From the NCBI RefSeq assembly GCF_900103415.1, contig NZ_FMXB01000020.1:1-59546 (forward strand): 59,546 nucleotides of DNA, given 5' to 3'. The translations under genes and the position numbers were made by a program. Shown here one piece after another: positions 9,278 through 19,632 of this stretch. The DNA is from Methanobrevibacter millerae. GTDB lineage: Archaea; Methanobacteriota; Methanobacteria; Methanobacteriales; Methanobacteriaceae. Below the pieces are notes generated by a model. It saw nothing but the letters and a program-made list of their open reading frames with translations. It had not been told where the DNA came from and did not search any database. Each line of letters starts with the position of its first letter. The first letter of the stretch is position 1.

Positions 9278-9709
9278 TTATAGGTTGTAAACTTCCTCTG
9301 CAGGCGTTATGGTTATGTTATTGTTATTTAAAACATCGATTAAGTTGTCGATGTCGTCAGTGTGCAATAATAGTATTGCCTTGTCTGCCTTGTCGTGTGT
9401 AAATGCGTAGAGGTATTCCAGATCTATGTTATTCTCCTTAATTACTTCTAAAACGCTTGTAAGACCTCCAGGTGTATCGTTCATTTCAACTCCGATGATT
9501 TCAGTGAGCTTGACAAGGAAATTGTTTTCTTCAAGAACCTCTTTTCCCTTTTCAGGATTGTCCACAACAAGCCTTATGATACCGAATTCGGATGTGTCCG
9601 CCATGCACATTGCCCTGATATTAATGTCGTTTTCGGACAGGACCTCCAGAGGTTTTGACAGGCTTCCCATCCTGTTTTGTAAAAATATTGATAGCTGTTT
9701 GATTTTCAT
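9278..9709 (-). CDS. Tandem ACT-domain regulatory protein
   Basis: 143 residues made of two ACT-type ligand-binding units; the first contains IFLQNRMGSLSKPLEVLSE, the second begins at about residue 75 (GVEMNDTPGGLTSVLEVIKE). Free-standing proteins of this kind sit beside phenylacetate-CoA ligases in many methanogens and probably sense an amino acid or aryl acid. Here it lies 13 bp downstream of such a ligase, with GGTGAT as ribosome site in the gap. It is convergent with the K+ channel gene, with only 6 bp between the stops. Confidence 0.9.
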   Translation of the reverse strand: MKIKQLSIFLQNRMGSLSKPLEVLSENDINIRAMCMADTSEFGIIRLVVDNPEKGKEVLEENNFLVKLTEIIGVEMNDTPGGLTSVLEVIKENNIDLEYLYAFTHDKADKAILLLHTDDIDNLIDVLNNNNITITPAEEVYNL

Positions 9710-9722
9710 AATTAATCACCTT

Positions 9723-11024
9723 TTAATGTAAATCCCTTTCATCTATTACTCTTTTTGCCTTTCCTTCAAATCTTGGAAGGCTTTTAGGTTCGACAAGAGT
9801 TACTTTCACTCTGATTCCGGTTTCGTTTTCGATGGATTTTCCGATCTTATCGGTAATGGCCATCATGTCTTTAACTCCGTCAAAGAAAAGGTTCTGTGAG
9901 GCTTCAACCTTGACTTCGATTTCGTCCAATGTTCCTGGTCTTGTAACGATTATTAAGTAATGAGGCTCTACATCGCCGATTCTAAGCAATGCCTTTTCTA
10001 TTTGTGACGGGAAAATTGCTACTCCCTTTACCTTAATCATGTCGTCTGATCTGCCGGTAATCCTGCTCATTCTCGCATGAGTCCTTCCGCATCCGCATTT
10101 CTCATAGGTCAGTTTCGTCAGGTCTTTGGTTCTGAATCTGATTACAGGCATTCCTTCCCTTTGAAGGTTTGTAAGGACCAGTTCTCCCTTTTGATTAGGT
10201 CCCAGGTTTTCCAAGGTATTTGGGTCGATGATTTCCGGATAGTAGATGTCTTCTGCAATGTGAAGTCCTTTCTGCTCGATGCATTCGACTCCGACTCCAG
10301 GACCCATGAGTTCGGTGAGTCCGTAGATGTTGTATGCCTTTGCGCCGAAGATTTCCTCAACCCTTTGCCTAATTTCTTCGGTCCACATTTCAGCTCCAAA
10401 TCCGATTGCCTTGATTCCCAAAGTCTTAGGGTCGATTCCGTCTTCAAGTGCAATTTCACCCAAGTGGATTCCATAGGATGGGGTAAAAATCAATCCTGTA
10501 GTGCCAAAGTCCTGCATGATTTCGATTTGTCTTCTTGTCTGGCCGGTTGAAATCGGGATAATGGCGGCTCCGACCTTATGGCTTCCGTAGTGAACTCCGA
10601 AACCTCCGGTAAACATCCCGTATCCGTGTGTGTTCTGGAGAATGTCGTTTTCGCCGATTCCCATCATGCTCAGTCCTCTGGCTATGGTTTCGGCCCATGT
10701 GTCAAGGTCCTTTTCGGTATAGCCTGAAACCACAGGCTTTCCGGTAGTTCCGGATGATGAGTGCAATTCCTTAATTTTGGACATGTCCACTGCGAATAAT
10801 CCGAAGGGATAGCTTTCACGCAGGTCATCCTTTGTTATGAACGGCAGCTTTTGAATATCATTTAGACATTCTATGTCTTCCGGATAAACTTCAGCTTCAC
10901 TGTATTTTTTATTGTAGTATGGTATTTCATTAAAAGCGCGCTTAACGGTCGCCTGAAGTTTCTTTAATTGCAATTCTTCAAGGTCTTGCCTTGGCATTGT
11001 TTCTATTTCTTCATTCCATATCAT
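9723..11024 (-). CDS. paaK: Phenylacetate-CoA ligase family, aryl-acid activating enzyme
   Basis: 433 residues, matching PaaK-type adenylate-forming ligases. The nucleotide motif SSGTTGKPVVSGYT, the YGLTELMGPGVG core and the RTKDLT and RITGRSDDMIKVKG motifs are all present, and a C-terminal ACT-like subdomain follows. In methanogens these enzymes are proposed to activate phenylacetate, 4-hydroxyphenylacetate or indoleacetate for reductive carboxylation to aromatic amino acids. Older annotations call them coenzyme F390 synthetase. It forms an operon with the ACT-domain protein, which supports a role in aromatic amino acid metabolism. Confidence 0.92.
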   Translation of the reverse strand: MIWNEEIETMPRQDLEELQLKKLQATVKRAFNEIPYYNKKYSEAEVYPEDIECLNDIQKLPFITKDDLRESYPFGLFAVDMSKIKELHSSSGTTGKPVVSGYTEKDLDTWAETIARGLSMMGIGENDILQNTHGYGMFTGGFGVHYGSHKVGAAIIPISTGQTRRQIEIMQDFGTTGLIFTPSYGIHLGEIALEDGIDPKTLGIKAIGFGAEMWTEEIRQRVEEIFGAKAYNIYGLTELMGPGVGVECIEQKGLHIAEDIYYPEIIDPNTLENLGPNQKGELVLTNLQREGMPVIRFRTKDLTKLTYEKCGCGRTHARMSRITGRSDDMIKVKGVAIFPSQIEKALLRIGDVEPHYLIIVTRPGTLDEIEVKVEASQNLFFDGVKDMMAITDKIGKSIENETGIRVKVTLVEPKSLPRFEGKAKRVIDERDLH

Positions 11025-11093
11025 GAACTAGCCTCATTTTGTTTAATATGATTAATTGTTTGTTTCATGATTAGTTTAAATTTTGCCATTAAA

Positions 11094-11163
11094 AGTAATA
11101 CTTTTTAGAGGTTTTTTACCTCATTAGTAATACTTTAATTAATTATATTAATAATAAAAAAAT
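11094..11163 (+). promoter_or_regulatory. Paired AGTAATACT operator and promoter, copy A
   Basis: AGTAATACTTT occurs at 11094-11104 and 11126-11136, exactly 32 bp apart. The core AGTA-A-TACT is a palindrome, and the first site extends to a perfect 15-bp palindrome. Between them lies GAGGT, five T, ACCTC. The 40 bp at 11124-11163, covering the second site and a TATA-like tract, are identical to 19663-19702 upstream of the CobN-like gene. Confidence 0.85.
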
Positions 11164-11221
11164 TAAATTTTATATGGCTATTCTTTATAGCTGGTTTTTT
11201 TCATATATATGGAGGTACATG

Positions 11222-14200
11222 ATGAAATTTAAAAATAAACTTGGGTTTTTGAGTATATTTTTATTTATTTTAATTATATCTTCAGGAATTGTTTTTGCTG
11301 AGGATTCAGCTCTGCCTTCAGTTGAAAACGGAGAGGTTTCTGGTAATGTAGATATTGCCACAGTCAATCCTTTTTCTACTAAAAATACCAGTGCTGAGCT
11401 TGAATATGAAATTCCGGCAAGTGCAAGTGAGATACAATCCGCTTATGTTGTTGTCTCTACCTACTCAGGTAGTGGGAATTATACTTATGGATTAACAACC
11501 AATATTTCTTTAAGGACTGCCAGTACGACAGAAGTATTGGAATATGCGAATTTAACATTCGTAAATGACACCGCAAACGATCCGGTTGTTTATCCTATAA
11601 CCGATCTTACTTCAAAACAATATTCTGATTATCAAAGTTTAATAAATATAACAGATAAGGTAAAAGGATTATCCTCCGGAGATACTGTTACGATTTCAGT
11701 AAACAATACTGAATTGGAAGGATATATCTTTGACGGAAGAATTAAATTAATAGCTTTAGTCTTTGCTTATAATGATAATGATAACGATAAGATATCCTAT
11801 TGGCTGAATATAGGTCAGGCATGGACAAAAGGAACTTTGACTACGGTCTTCAAAACGAAAGATTTTGATGGTGATTATGAGGATGTTGCTCTAGAATCAG
11901 TCTCTCTTTCAAGCACGGATGCTAATTATACATTAAACGGAATTGAATTGTCAGATCCGATTCAGAGAAAAGGCAGCAACTTTATTTATGATAAATGGGA
12001 TGTCACTGACATTTTTGAAATGGGCAATGACACAAGTCTGGCATGTACAAATACCGGAAAGTATTCCTATAAGGCTGTAATTCAGTTATTGACAGTATAT
12101 AATCCAGAAGTACATTATATTGCTGCTGATATTAAGACGGAATATACCAGTACTCCTAGCGTTTATGCCGGCGTCAACAATACATTAACTGTTAAAGTCA
12201 ACAACTATAATAAAAACTTTAACGGAAGTGTAAAATTATATATCGGCGATGAAGAACTCGATTCAGTTGACGTAGCTATCAATGCATACAATTCAACTTC
12301 AATTACTTTAGTTGATCCGACCATCAGGCCGGTTACTGCAAATACCGTTAATGGAAACAATAATGAGAAAGTTAATTATACCGTTGTTATTGAAGATGCT
12401 GACGGATTTGTGCTAAATGAAACTGATGCCAGCATTGTTTTAGTATATGACGGTTACTTAGGAAAAGATTTCGAATATCCTGGTGCTAATCCGCTTGAAA
12501 GGGAATTCTATATTACCGGTGACGTCATAGTTTTAAACACTGAAGATTATAGTGCTGCTGGTGCTACCAGCAGAAATGACACATATAATGTTGATTTGGA
12601 TGGCGGCGTTGTAAATACTGCTTTGTTATATGTTTCATACAACTGGGATAAAATTGTAGGTGATGACTATAATGCATGGAACACTACATTCAACGGTGTT
12701 GCCATTGCTCCTATTGCAACTTACCGTGACCAGTCTAATTTAGGTGGACTTTATGCTAAATACGGCTATGGTTTAGTAGTTTATAACGTAACTGAGTTAG
12801 TCGTTGACGGAAACAATACATTTGCATTGGAAAAGATTTCCGGTAATGCTGCTGTTTATCCAAGCAACTTAATTGTTTTAACCGATAAGAAGGTTAGTGC
12901 TGTTGAGTCTTATGTTTATATCTGGGAAGAAGCTGACTTATTATCCAAATCATATAATAAGTTTGTTCCTGCCGGATTTAACAGTACTTTTGAAATTGTA
13001 GACGGCAATGCCACTTTATATGTATTCGCTGCAAGCGCTCAGCCAGGTGAAGGTAATATAATCGTTAACAATGAAACCTACACTAACGTTTGGAACGGAA
13101 CTTCCAATTCATTCGATACATTTACTACAGAAGTGGATGCTGAAGATATCAGCGTTTACTTTGAGGCAACCGGCGCAACTATTTTAGGATTACATCAGAT
13201 GGTTGTTGTTGAAAATCCTCGCATTGCAGTAGATAGTGCTTTGAAAACCGAATATACCAGTGTTCCTACAATTTACGCTGGCGTCAACAATACATTGACC
13301 GTAACTGTAACCAACAATGGTGCAGAAATTGAAAATCTCACAGTTTATGTTTTACTTGACGGTGAAGAGTTTGCCAATTACACCATTGATTCATTGGCTG
13401 CAGGTGCCAGTGATGTTAATAATGTTGTTGATTTGACCATCAGGCCAATTACTGCCAATACAGTTAACGGCAATGACAATGAGAAAGTTAATTATATCGT
13501 TGGTATTAGGGGCGCTGACGGCAAAATAATTGATCTTGCTAATTATAGCTTTGTTGTTGTATATGACGGTTACTTAGGTAAAGATTTCGAATATCCTAAT
13601 GCAGAACCTTTATTAAGGGAATTCTTCATTACAGGTGACGTTATTGTTTTAAATACTAAAGATTACAGTGCAGGTGGTGCTACAAACAGAACTGATGTTT
13701 ATGAAATTGATTTAAATGACGGTATTGTTAATACTGCTTTATTATACGTTTCATACAACTGGGATAAGGTTTTAGACGATGATTATAATTCATGGAACAC
13801 TACATTCAACGGTGTTGCTATCGTTCCTATTGCTTCTTACCGTGACCAGTCTAATTTAGGTGGAGCTTCTGCTAAATACGGCTACGGTTTAGTTGTTTAT
13901 GATGTTACTGAGTTAGTCGTTGACGGAAACAATACATTTGCATTGGAAAAGATTTCCGGCATGTCTGCTGTCTATCCAAGCAACTTAATCGTATTGACCG
14001 ATAAGGATGCTAGCGCTGTTGAATCTACTGTTTATATTTGGGAAGAAGCTGATTTGTTATCTAAATCATATAATAAGTTTGTTCCTGCTGGTTTCAACTC
14101 CAATTTCACTGTGATTGACGGTAATGCTACTCTGTTTGTATTTGCTGCAAGCGCTCAAGCAGGTGAAGGTAACATAATCGTTAACAACGAAACTTATGAA

Positions 14201-16474
14201 AACGTCTGGAGCGGATCAAGCTATTCATTCGATATTTTCTCAACCGATGTTAACGGAACTGATATCAGTGTTTACTTTGAGGCAACCGGTTCAACCATTT
14301 TAGGCTTGCACCAGATGGTTGTTGTTGAAAATCCTCGCATTGCAATGTCTAGCGATATGAAATCCGAATATACCAGTGTTCCTAGCGTTTACGCAGGCGT
14401 TAACAATACATTTGCTTTAACCGTTAACAATGACGGCGCAGATGTTGAAAATGTTACAGTTTATGTTTTAGAAGGTCAAAATCTGGTTGGTAATTTCACA
14501 ATTGATTCAATGCTTTCAGGAGATAAGGAAGTCTTTACAGTTGTAGATCCTACAATCTGGCCAATCACTGAAAATACCGTTAACGGAAATGACAATGAGA
14601 TAGCTAATTATACCGTTGTCATTATGGACGCCGACGGCAATATAATTGACCTCGCTAATTACAGCTTTGTCGTTGTATACGACGGTTACTTAGGAAAAGA
14701 TTTCGAATATCCTAACGCTCTATCATTATTATGGGAAATCACTTTCACTGGTGATGCTATCGTTTTAAACACTGATGCTTACAGTGCAGGTGCCGCTACA
14801 AACAGAACTGATGTATATGAAGTTGATTTGGCTAATGGAACAGTCAATAGAGCTTTATTATACGTTTCATACAACTGGGATAAGGCTTTAGACGGTGACT
14901 ATAAAACCTGGAACGCTACATTCAACGGTGTCGCTATCACTCCTATTGAAGCTTTCCGTGACCAGTCCAATTTAGGTGGAGCTTCCGCTAAATACGGCTA
15001 CGGTTTAGTCGTTTATGACGTATCCGAGTTAGTCGTTGACGGAAACAATACCTTTGCATTCGAGAAAATTAAAGGCAATTCCGCTGTCTATCCAAGCAAC
15101 CTTATCGTATTGACAGACAAAAATAATTCCGCATACAAAACCGCTTACATCATTGAGGAAGCTGACTTGCTGTCCAAATCCTATAACAAGTATGTTCCTG
15201 CCGGTTTCGAAACTTCATTTGAAATCGTTGAAGGAAATGCAACATTATACGTATTTGCCGCAAGCGCTCAGGCCGGTGAAGGTAACATTATCGTTAACAA
15301 CGAAACCTATGAAAACGTCTGGAACGGTTCAAGCTATTCATTCGACACCTTCACAGTACCTGTTAACGGAACCGACATTAACGTTTACTTCGAAGCAACC
15401 GGCTCAACCATTTTGGGCCTGCATCAAATGATTATCGTTGAACACGAAAACTATTTGGTCATTGAAGCTCCTGATGTAACCAAATACTACAAAGGATCTG
15501 AAAGATTTGTCGTAACCGTAACGGACTGTGTAGGCACACCAGTAGCTAACAAAACAGTAAGCATTACAATCAACGGAGTAACCTACAACAGAACCACTGA
15601 TGAAAAAGGTATCGCAAGCATGGCTTTAGGCTTGAACAGCGGAGAATACAACGTAACCGCAGCTGTTGACAATAATACTGTTGATTCCATCGTTACCATA
15701 TTGCCGACCGTCAACGGTACTGACGTCGTTAAAGTCTTTAGAAACGGAACCCAGTACTATGCAACTTTCCTTGACTCTGAAGGAAACTACCTCAAGGACG
15801 GCACAACCGTTAACTTCAACATCAACGGCGTAATGTATGAACGTAAGGTATCAGGAAATTACGGTATGGCAAGATTAAACATTAATCTGGAACAGGGAAC
15901 CTATATAATCACTGCAATCAACCCGGTAACCGGAGAAAATGCAGCAAACAACATTACAGTACTTCCAAACATCGTTAACAATACAGATCTGGTAAAATAC
16001 TACAGAAACGATTCCCAATACTACGTAACCATTATAGGTGACGACGGCAATCCTGTAGGCGCCAACGAAACGGTCATTTTCAACATTAACGGTGTAATGT
16101 ATGAAAGAACAACCAATGAAAACGGAACGGCCAGATTAAACATTAACTTGCAGCCGGGCGACTATATCATTACTGCAATGTATAATGGATGCAATGTGGC
16201 AAACAACATTACCGTATTGCCTGTATTGTCTGCTGAAGATATTACAATGACCTACAAGGACGGAACCCAATTTAAAGCCAACCTTGTAGACGGTCAGGGC
16301 AAGCCATTAGCTGATACAAATGTTACTTTCAACATCAACGGTGTCTTCTACGATAGAGCCACCGATGCTAACGGTGTGGCCGCATTGAACATCAACCTGA
16401 TGCCTGGAGAATACATTATAACCTCAAGTTATAATGGAACAAATATCGCAAATACAATTAAAATTAACGGATGA
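11222..16474 (+). CDS. Giant DUF3344/Ig-repeat adhesin-like surface protein
   Basis: About 1750 residues. ATG 11222 is preferred because GGAGGT (11211-11216) ends 5 nt before it, and it yields a clean signal peptide (MKFKNKLGFLSIFLFILII, then FAED). An N-terminal DUF3344-like domain is followed by three near-identical blocks of about 370 residues (starting near 12140, 13250 and 14366). Each contains YDGYLGKDFEYP, YVSYNWDK, YPSNLIVLTDK and ATGxTILGLHQM. The last 350 residues hold four Ig-like repeats with the core FNINGVMYERTT and LNINLxPGxYIITA, ending IKING. No C-terminal membrane helix is present, so attachment must be non-covalent or through another protein. The paralog at 16609 has only one central block. 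Confidence 0.93.
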   Translation: MKFKNKLGFLSIFLFILIISSGIVFAEDSALPSVENGEVSGNVDIATVNPFSTKNTSAELEYEIPASASEIQSAYVVVSTYSGSGNYTYGLTTNISLRTASTTEVLEYANLTFVNDTANDPVVYPITDLTSKQYSDYQSLINITDKVKGLSSGDTVTISVNNTELEGYIFDGRIKLIALVFAYNDNDNDKISYWLNIGQAWTKGTLTTVFKTKDFDGDYEDVALESVSLSSTDANYTLNGIELSDPIQRKGSNFIYDKWDVTDIFEMGNDTSLACTNTGKYSYKAVIQLLTVYNPEVHYIAADIKTEYTSTPSVYAGVNNTLTVKVNNYNKNFNGSVKLYIGDEELDSVDVAINAYNSTSITLVDPTIRPVTANTVNGNNNEKVNYTVVIEDADGFVLNETDASIVLVYDGYLGKDFEYPGANPLEREFYITGDVIVLNTEDYSAAGATSRNDTYNVDLDGGVVNTALLYVSYNWDKIVGDDYNAWNTTFNGVAIAPIATYRDQSNLGGLYAKYGYGLVVYNVTELVVDGNNTFALEKISGNAAVYPSNLIVLTDKKVSAVESYVYIWEEADLLSKSYNKFVPAGFNSTFEIVDGNATLYVFAASAQPGEGNIIVNNETYTNVWNGTSNSFDTFTTEVDAEDISVYFEATGATILGLHQMVVVENPRIAVDSALKTEYTSVPTIYAGVNNTLTVTVTNNGAEIENLTVYVLLDGEEFANYTIDSLAAGASDVNNVVDLTIRPITANTVNGNDNEKVNYIVGIRGADGKIIDLANYSFVVVYDGYLGKDFEYPNAEPLLREFFITGDVIVLNTKDYSAGGATNRTDVYEIDLNDGIVNTALLYVSYNWDKVLDDDYNSWNTTFNGVAIVPIASYRDQSNLGGASAKYGYGLVVYDVTELVVDGNNTFALEKISGMSAVYPSNLIVLTDKDASAVESTVYIWEEADLLSKSYNKFVPAGFNSNFTVIDGNATLFVFAASAQAGEGNIIVNNETYENVWSGSSYSFDIFSTDVNGTDISVYFEATGSTILGLHQMVVVENPRIAMSSDMKSEYTSVPSVYAGVNNTFALTVNNDGADVENVTVYVLEGQNLVGNFTIDSMLSGDKEVFTVVDPTIWPITENTVNGNDNEIANYTVVIMDADGNIIDLANYSFVVVYDGYLGKDFEYPNALSLLWEITFTGDAIVLNTDAYSAGAATNRTDVYEVDLANGTVNRALLYVSYNWDKALDGDYKTWNATFNGVAITPIEAFRDQSNLGGASAKYGYGLVVYDVSELVVDGNNTFAFEKIKGNSAVYPSNLIVLTDKNNSAYKTAYIIEEADLLSKSYNKYVPAGFETSFEIVEGNATLYVFAASAQAGEGNIIVNNETYENVWNGSSYSFDTFTVPVNGTDINVYFEATGSTILGLHQMIIVEHENYLVIEAPDVTKYYKGSERFVVTVTDCVGTPVANKTVSITINGVTYNRTTDEKGIASMALGLNSGEYNVTAAVDNNTVDSIVTILPTVNGTDVVKVFRNGTQYYATFLDSEGNYLKDGTTVNFNINGVMYERKVSGNYGMARLNINLEQGTYIITAINPVTGENAANNITVLPNIVNNTDLVKYYRNDSQYYVTIIGDDGNPVGANETVIFNINGVMYERTTNENGTARLNINLQPGDYIITAMYNGCNVANNITVLPVLSAEDITMTYKDGTQFKANLVDGQGKPLADTNVTFNINGVFYDRATDANGVAALNINLMPGEYIITSSYNGTNIANTIKING

Positions 16475-16500
16475 TTAATTTCATCCCATTTTTATTTTTT
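16469..16500 (+). terminator. Hairpin terminator overlapping adhesin stop codon
   Basis: GGATGA (16469-16474, containing the TGA stop) pairs with TCATCC (16481-16486). A T-rich stretch follows at 16490-16500. Confidence 0.6.
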
Positions 16501-16501
16501 T

Positions 16502-16544
16502 AGTAATACTTTTTTTAGCATTTTCACCAATTCAGTAATACTTT
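16502..16544 (+). promoter_or_regulatory. Paired AGTAATACT operator, copy B
   Basis: AGTAATACTTT at 16502-16512 and 16534-16544, with the same 32-bp spacing as copies A and C. The intervening TTTTCACCAATT resembles TTTTCACCTATT in copy C. It lies 65 bp upstream of the second DUF3344 adhesin. Confidence 0.85.
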
Positions 16545-16608
16545 AACTAATTTTAAATATTATCTTCATTAAAGATTTTTAATGTATTAATTTACATTTG
16601 GTGTTAAA

Positions 16609-19608
16609 ATGAATTTTAAAAATATTTTTTTATGTTTTACAGTTCTCTTTTTAATTTCTATAATGTCAGGCACTGTTTTTGCTGATGAAGCGCCTGCCAT
16701 GAGTCTGGTTGAAGAGGGAACGGTATCTGGAGATGTAGCAGTACATGCTTCAAATCCATTTCATCCTTCAGGAAGTCTGGAATATACAATTCCCGATGAC
16801 GTAAGTCAGATACGTTCAGCTAATGTGATTGTAAGCTCTTACTCTGGAAGCGGAGCTCCAACGTATGCATTATACTCCAACGTTACTTTGGATACGGGCA
16901 ATGGAGTTGAAGTATTGGGTTATGAGGACTTGCGCTGTGATATTCCTATGGCCAATGATCCTACGGTTTACAGAATCAATGACCATACCACAAAGCAGTT
17001 TTCCGATTATCAGTCAAGCTATAATATCACTGATAAGGTAAAGGACCTCTCTAGTGGCGATACGATTAAGATATCAGTTCAGAATACGAGAAATCCTGAT
17101 TATCAGTTCGACGGCAGAATCAAAATGATATCTCTGGTATTGGCCTATGACGACGGGGACGATGACAAGATAACCTACTGGCTTAATGTCGGACAGTCAT
17201 GGACGCAAACCAGCCGTTCAAACCTGATAAAGACGAAAAATTTCAATGGAGAATATGACGAGGTGACCTTCGAGAATATCGCAACGTCATCCTATTCCGC
17301 ATTGTGCAGAATCAATGGCAAGCTCATATATGACCCTCTTTATGAAAAGCAGGGAAGCTATTTCATTGATGACATATGGGATATTAAAGACAATTTCAAA
17401 GTCGGAATTGACACTAATTTCTCATATAAGGCATCAGAAAGCGGTTTCGGCTCCTTCAAATCTGTTGTTCAGCTGCTGAAGGTAAGCAAATACAACATCA
17501 CTGTAAACGCCACCATAACGCCACAGTACAAGAATACTGTTTATGCGGGTGTCATCAATAATCTGACGGTGGACGTTTCATCAAACAAAAAGATTGATGT
17601 CGTTGTAAAGCTCTATGAGGGTAAAGATGTGCTTTACTCAGAAAACGTCACTTTAAGCAGAGGAAAAACTTTAATGCATTGCATTGACTCTAAAATCAGG
17701 CCGATAACAGAAAATACCGTAAACGGAAACGATAATGAGAAAGTCAATTATACTCTTGTAATCGAAGATGCAAAGGGAAATATTATAAGTGAAACTAATT
17801 CAAGTTTCGTTTTATTGTACAACGGCTATTTCGCAAAAGACCTTGAATATCCAAATGCAAATCCTCTTTTAAGGAAAATCACTGTTGTCGGTGATGTAAT
17901 CGTTTTAAATGGTGATGTTTACAGTGCAGCAGGCACCACCAACAGGACAGATGTCTTTAATCTGGAATTTAACGGAACCGTCAATACCGCTTTGCTTTAT
18001 GTTTCATACAACTGGGATAAAGACGTCAACGGCGACTTCAACACATGGAATGTCACGTTCAATAATGTTTCAATAGCTCCTGTCGCCTCATACCGTGACC
18101 AGTCCAATCTGGGAACATCAGGCAGATACGGATATGGATTGATAGTCTTTAATGTCACAGATCTGGCCGTTTCAGGGGAAAATGTCTTCTCATTCAACAA
18201 GACAGCAAAAATTTGCGCTGTCTATCCGAGCAGCCTTATTGTATTGACTGATAATGATGAAAGCAGCATTAAAACCGTCTACATCTTAGAGGAATCCGAT
18301 TTATTGTATACCAAGTACAATATGGGATTGCCTACCGGTTTCAACACTTTATTTGAAATAACTGACGGAAACGCAACGTTGTACGTATTTGCTGCCGGCG
18401 CACAGTCCGGTGAAGGTAACATTATCGTTAACGGCGAAACCTATGAAAACGTCTGGAACGGAACCACAAATACCTTTGACATGTTCAAAACGGATGTTAA
18501 CGCAACTGATGTGGAAATCTACTTTGAAGCAACCGGAGGAAGCATTTTAGGCCTTCATCAAATGATCGTCGTTGAGTATGAAAATTATCTGAGTGTTGAA
18601 GTTCCTGAAGTCGTAAAATACTTCAAGGGGTCTGAAAGACTTGTTGTTAATGTAAAGGATTACAACGGAAATCCTGTATCAAACAGGACAGTCAACATAA
18701 CATTGAACGGTGTCACATACTCAAGAACGACCGATGAAAACGGAAGTGCAAGTATGGCTTTAGGTTTAAACAGCGGCAAGTATAACGTAACCGCTGATGT
18801 TGATGGATTTAAGACTGAATCAAGCGTTACGATTTTGCCTACAGTCAACGGAACTGACGTTGTAAAGGTATTCAGAAACGCCACCCAGTACTATGCCACA
18901 TTCAGGGACTCCGAAGGCAATTACCTGTCTAACGGCACTGAAGTGACTTTCAACATCAACGGAGTTATGTACAAGCGTTACATTAATGGAAACGAAGGCA
19001 AAGCCAGACTAAACTTAAATCTTGAACAGGGAACCTACGTTATCACCGCAATCAATCCGGTAAATGGTGAAATGGCTGCAAACAACATTACAGTCATTCC
19101 AAGAATCGTCAACAACAACGACTTGGTAAAGTACTACAGAAATGGCTCCCAGTACTATGTAAGCATTTTGGGTGACGACGGTAAACCTGTAGGCGCCAAC
19201 GAAACGGTGACTTTCAACATCAACGGCGTAATGTATGAGAGAAAAACCAACGTGTCAGGCGTTGCAAGGCTCAACATCAACCTGCAGCCTGGAGAATACG
19301 TAATAACCGCAATGTACGGCGGATGCAACGTAGCAAACAACATTACAGTATTGCCTGTATTAACGGCCGAAAACGTTACTATGAGCTACAAGGACGGAAC
19401 CAAATTTAAAGCAACTTTAGTTGATGGTGAGGGAAATCCTTTAGCAAACACAAATGTCACGTTCAACATCAACGGTGTCTTTTATCAAAGAACCACAAAC
19501 GCTACGGGCGTTGCCGCATTGAACATCAATCTGATGCCGGGCGAATACATCATTACCTCAAGCTATAATGATGCAAATATCGCAAACACAATAAAGATCA
19601 ATGGATGA
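16609..19608 (+). CDS. DUF3344/Ig-repeat adhesin-like surface protein (paralog)
   Basis: 999 residues. The signal peptide is MNFKNIFLCFTVLFLISIMS followed by GTVFADE. It has an N-terminal DUF3344-like domain, a single copy of the 370-residue central block (YNGYFAKDLEYP, YVSYNWDK, YPSSLIVLTD, ATGGSILGLHQM) and four C-terminal Ig-like repeats ending IKING, as in the larger paralog. This looks like the unexpanded form of the 11222 gene. GGTGTT lies just before the ATG as a weak ribosome site. It shares the paired operator with its upstream paralog and the downstream CobN-like gene, so the three are probably co-regulated. No C-terminal anchor is seen. Confidence 0.93.
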   Translation: MNFKNIFLCFTVLFLISIMSGTVFADEAPAMSLVEEGTVSGDVAVHASNPFHPSGSLEYTIPDDVSQIRSANVIVSSYSGSGAPTYALYSNVTLDTGNGVEVLGYEDLRCDIPMANDPTVYRINDHTTKQFSDYQSSYNITDKVKDLSSGDTIKISVQNTRNPDYQFDGRIKMISLVLAYDDGDDDKITYWLNVGQSWTQTSRSNLIKTKNFNGEYDEVTFENIATSSYSALCRINGKLIYDPLYEKQGSYFIDDIWDIKDNFKVGIDTNFSYKASESGFGSFKSVVQLLKVSKYNITVNATITPQYKNTVYAGVINNLTVDVSSNKKIDVVVKLYEGKDVLYSENVTLSRGKTLMHCIDSKIRPITENTVNGNDNEKVNYTLVIEDAKGNIISETNSSFVLLYNGYFAKDLEYPNANPLLRKITVVGDVIVLNGDVYSAAGTTNRTDVFNLEFNGTVNTALLYVSYNWDKDVNGDFNTWNVTFNNVSIAPVASYRDQSNLGTSGRYGYGLIVFNVTDLAVSGENVFSFNKTAKICAVYPSSLIVLTDNDESSIKTVYILEESDLLYTKYNMGLPTGFNTLFEITDGNATLYVFAAGAQSGEGNIIVNGETYENVWNGTTNTFDMFKTDVNATDVEIYFEATGGSILGLHQMIVVEYENYLSVEVPEVVKYFKGSERLVVNVKDYNGNPVSNRTVNITLNGVTYSRTTDENGSASMALGLNSGKYNVTADVDGFKTESSVTILPTVNGTDVVKVFRNATQYYATFRDSEGNYLSNGTEVTFNINGVMYKRYINGNEGKARLNLNLEQGTYVITAINPVNGEMAANNITVIPRIVNNNDLVKYYRNGSQYYVSILGDDGKPVGANETVTFNINGVMYERKTNVSGVARLNINLQPGEYVITAMYGGCNVANNITVLPVLTAENVTMSYKDGTKFKATLVDGEGNPLANTNVTFNINGVFYQRTTNATGVAALNINLMPGEYIITSSYNDANIANTIKING

Positions 19609-19632
19609 TTTTTTCATCCATCATTATTTTTT
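19601..19632 (+). terminator. Hairpin terminator overlapping adhesin stop codon
   Basis: ATGGATGA (19601-19608, containing the TGA stop) pairs perfectly with TCATCCAT (19614-19621), a longer version of the hairpin at the end of the upstream paralog. A T-rich tract follows. Confidence 0.7.
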
